Part shown: piece by piece, positions 62,796-64,000 of the stretch
Layout of the letters: each line of letters starts with the position of its first letter
How positions within the stretch are numbered: the first letter of the stretch is position 1
DNA from: Sphingomonas citri
Lineage (GTDB): Bacteria > Pseudomonadota > Alphaproteobacteria > Sphingomonadales > Sphingomonadaceae
NCBI RefSeq assembly: GCF_019429485.1
Contig: NZ_JAHXZN010000007.1
Location: forward strand, 62,001-126,000
Reading direction: 5' to 3'
DNA: 64,000 nt
Position numbers and translations under genes: made by a program
The notes under the pieces: generated by a model
Told to the model about the DNA's origin: nothing
Seen by the model: the letters and a program-made list of their open reading frames with translations, nothing else
Database searches by the model: none

Positions 62796-62826
62796 CCGTC
62801 ATCCCGAACCAGGTCCGGGATGACGG
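62796..62826. repeat. Perfect 11-bp inverted repeat (CCGTCATCCCG)
   Basis: CCGTCATCCCG at 62796-62806 pairs perfectly with CGGGATGACGG at 62816-62826, loop 9 nt. It sits between the convergent membrane-protein and IMPase genes and could serve as a bidirectional transcription barrier, though the only T run (62791-62795) is upstream on the plus strand. It is followed by a two-copy CAGTATAAGY tandem (62827-62846). Confidence 0.65.
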
Positions 62827-62886
62827 CAGTATAAGTCAGTATAAGCCGAGGCGTCTGGTCCCCCTCGCCGACCGGCTTCACCGCCG

Positions 62887-63681
62887 CTACCCGATAACCG
62901 CGCGCGCGCGCCCGGCGAGATGCTTCACCGAGGCGGCGTGAATGCCCGGCGCGGTCACCAGCACGCCGTAAGCGCGCGGGTCGGGCTTGTTGAACAGGAT
63001 CGGCGCGCCGAGCGCGTCGCTCACCGTCGCGCCAGCCTCGCTCGCCACCAGCACCGCCGCGGCGATGTCCCACTCATTGCCCCAGCGCAGCGTCGCGACG
63101 AGATCGGCACGATCGCTCGCCACCATCGCAATCCGCAGCGCGATCGAGTTGGGTTTTTCCACCGCCACCAAGGTGCGATCGGTTTTGGGCAGAGCGTCGA
63201 CCGGCACGCGCGCGCCCTCGAAGTCGTGGCGGTCGCCCGCCGCCAGGTCGAAGCGCTTGCCGTCCTCGCGCGCCACGGTGGCGCCGGCGCCGGCGCGCGC
63301 GAACCAGACCTCGCCGCGCGCGGGCGCATCGAGCACGCCGATCACCGGGCGGCCGTGCTCGACCAGAGCGATCGATACGCACCAGCCGGCGCGACCGCGG
63401 ATATAGTCGCGCGTGCCGTCGATCGGGTCGACCACCCAGACCCGTTCGCGCGCGAGCCGGTCAGGTCGGTCGGCGGTCTCCTCGGAGAGCCAGCCGGCGT
63501 CGGGCAGCAGCGCGCCCAGCCGCGCGTGGAGCATGCGGTCGACGTCGATGTCGACCTCGCACACCGGGCTGCCGGGCGCCTTCTCCCAGCGCGCGAAGTC
63601 GGTGCGCCAGCGCGCGAACGCCATCTGCCCCGCCTCACGTGCGATCGCCGCGACCGCGTCGGCCAGCGCGGCGTCAGCCAC
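62887..63681 (-). CDS. Inositol monophosphatase family phosphatase (CysQ-like)
   Basis: 264 aa. Metal-binding motifs of the Li+-sensitive phosphatase family are present: LLPDAGWLSEETADRP (Glu pair), VWVVDPIDGTRDYIRGRAGWCVSIAL and WGNEWDIAAAVLVASEAGATVSD. Both 3'(2'),5'-bisphosphate nucleotidase and inositol monophosphatase fit. The GTG start at 63681 overlaps the pmbA end by 8 bp, a pairing frequent in alphaproteobacteria. Confidence 0.88.
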   Translation of the reverse strand: MADAALADAVAAIAREAGQMAFARWRTDFARWEKAPGSPVCEVDIDVDRMLHARLGALLPDAGWLSEETADRPDRLARERVWVVDPIDGTRDYIRGRAGWCVSIALVEHGRPVIGVLDAPARGEVWFARAGAGATVAREDGKRFDLAAGDRHDFEGARVPVDALPKTDRTLVAVEKPNSIALRIAMVASDRADLVATLRWGNEWDIAAAVLVASEAGATVSDALGAPILFNKPDPRAYGVLVTAPGIHAASVKHLAGRARAVIG

Positions 63682-64000
63682 CCGCCACCGTCATGCCCTC
63701 GATCCGCAGCGTTGGCACGTTGACGCCGTGGCGGAAGACGAGATCGTTCGCCGGCGTCAGCCCGCGGAACATGTCCTTCAGGTTGCCCGCGATGGTGAAC
63801 TCGATCACCGGCCGACCTAGCGCGCCGCGCTCGATCAGGAAGCCGGCGGCGCCGCGGCTATAGTCGCCGGTGACGGGGTTGACCCCCTGACCGATCAGCT
63901 CGGTGACGTAGATCCCCTCGACGATGTCCTCGATCAGTGTCTCTACCGGTACGTGGCCCGCCTCCATGTAGAGGTTGCTCGTCGTCACGCCCGGTGCGCC
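63674..64000 (-). CDS. pmbA: Metalloprotease-related protein PmbA (TldE), C-terminal part (cut by window edge)
   Basis: 108 codons of the C-terminus are inside the window. TTSNLYMEAGHVPVETLIEDIVEGIYVTEL, GVNPVTGDYSRGAAGFLIE and VIEFTIAGNLKDMFRGLTPANDL are the conserved end of the TldD/PmbA family. PmbA lacks the zinc motif of its partner TldD and joins it in peptide maturation and CcdA degradation. The upstream part lies beyond position 64000. Confidence 0.93.
   Translation of the reverse strand, partial: GAPGVTTSNLYMEAGHVPVETLIEDIVEGIYVTELIGQGVNPVTGDYSRGAAGFLIERGALGRPVIEFTIAGNLKDMFRGLTPANDLVFRHGVNVPTLRIEGMTVAGG

Overview
The window is chromosomal DNA of a high-GC (roughly 70% by eye) alphaproteobacterium, most likely a sphingomonad (Sphingomonas or a close relative). 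This rests on gene content and order: leuS/lptE with a DUF3576 lipoprotein, hemE-hemJ-rho facing ppsR-maf-aroE-coaE-dnaQ, hpf-ptsN, bamE facing a Cbp3-type chaperone and DUF177, SleB, LolA, UbiH-type hydroxylases and the sphingomonad style of short palindromic intergenic repeats. No phage, insertion sequence, CRISPR array or rRNA operon is visible.

Layout. 1-4.1 kb: outer-membrane assembly and translation genes (lptE, leuS, DUF3576 lipoprotein) and a small outer-membrane protein. 4.3-8.3 kb: tRNA-Gln, a Ppx/GppA phosphatase, rlmE and prfC, with a repeat-filled 490-bp gap before prfC and a near-perfect parS-like site just after it. 8.5-18.4 kb: a methyltransferase, a monooxygenase-like protein, a Cdc48-type double AAA ATPase divergent from a LysR regulator, cyclophilin, MgtE, DUF1489, S1/P1 nuclease and S10 carboxypeptidase. 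18.5-22.3 kb: the exonuclease and helicase of the 'ligase-associated' repair module, without the ligase. 22.4-29.8 kb: ftsK, ubiH, ribA, xthA, lolA, terC.

29.9-36.7 kb is the core of the window. rho-hemJ-hemE run left and ppsR-maf-aroE-coaE-dnaQ run right from a 320-bp gap carrying DnaA-box-like and GANTC sites. This hemE/ppsR gap is the chromosome origin in Caulobacter and other alphaproteobacteria, so I call it oriC. The parS-like site about 25 kb away fits an origin-proximal location.

36.7-48 kb: hpf-ptsN-thioesterase-DUF1491, a SleB hydrolase, M20 peptidase, a retropepsin-like double-DTG protein, a HerA ATPase, TIGR02186 plus a TauE/SafE exporter, and a two-gene NfrB/NfrA-like glycan locus. 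48.3-64 kb: bamE, cytochrome bc1 chaperone and DUF177; S41 and M23 peptidases; a SUV3-like helicase fused translationally to an S4 protein; fdxA; a glutaminyl cyclase; a second TauE/SafE exporter; wecB; a tight gnd/HAD/PMM-like cassette; an IMPase-family phosphatase and the end of pmbA.

Most genes are housekeeping. The items most worth a second look are the origin with its parS-like site, the Nfr-like glycan pair, the ligase-less repair module, the Cdc48 ATPase with an orphan terminator in its leader, and the short intergenic repeat families.
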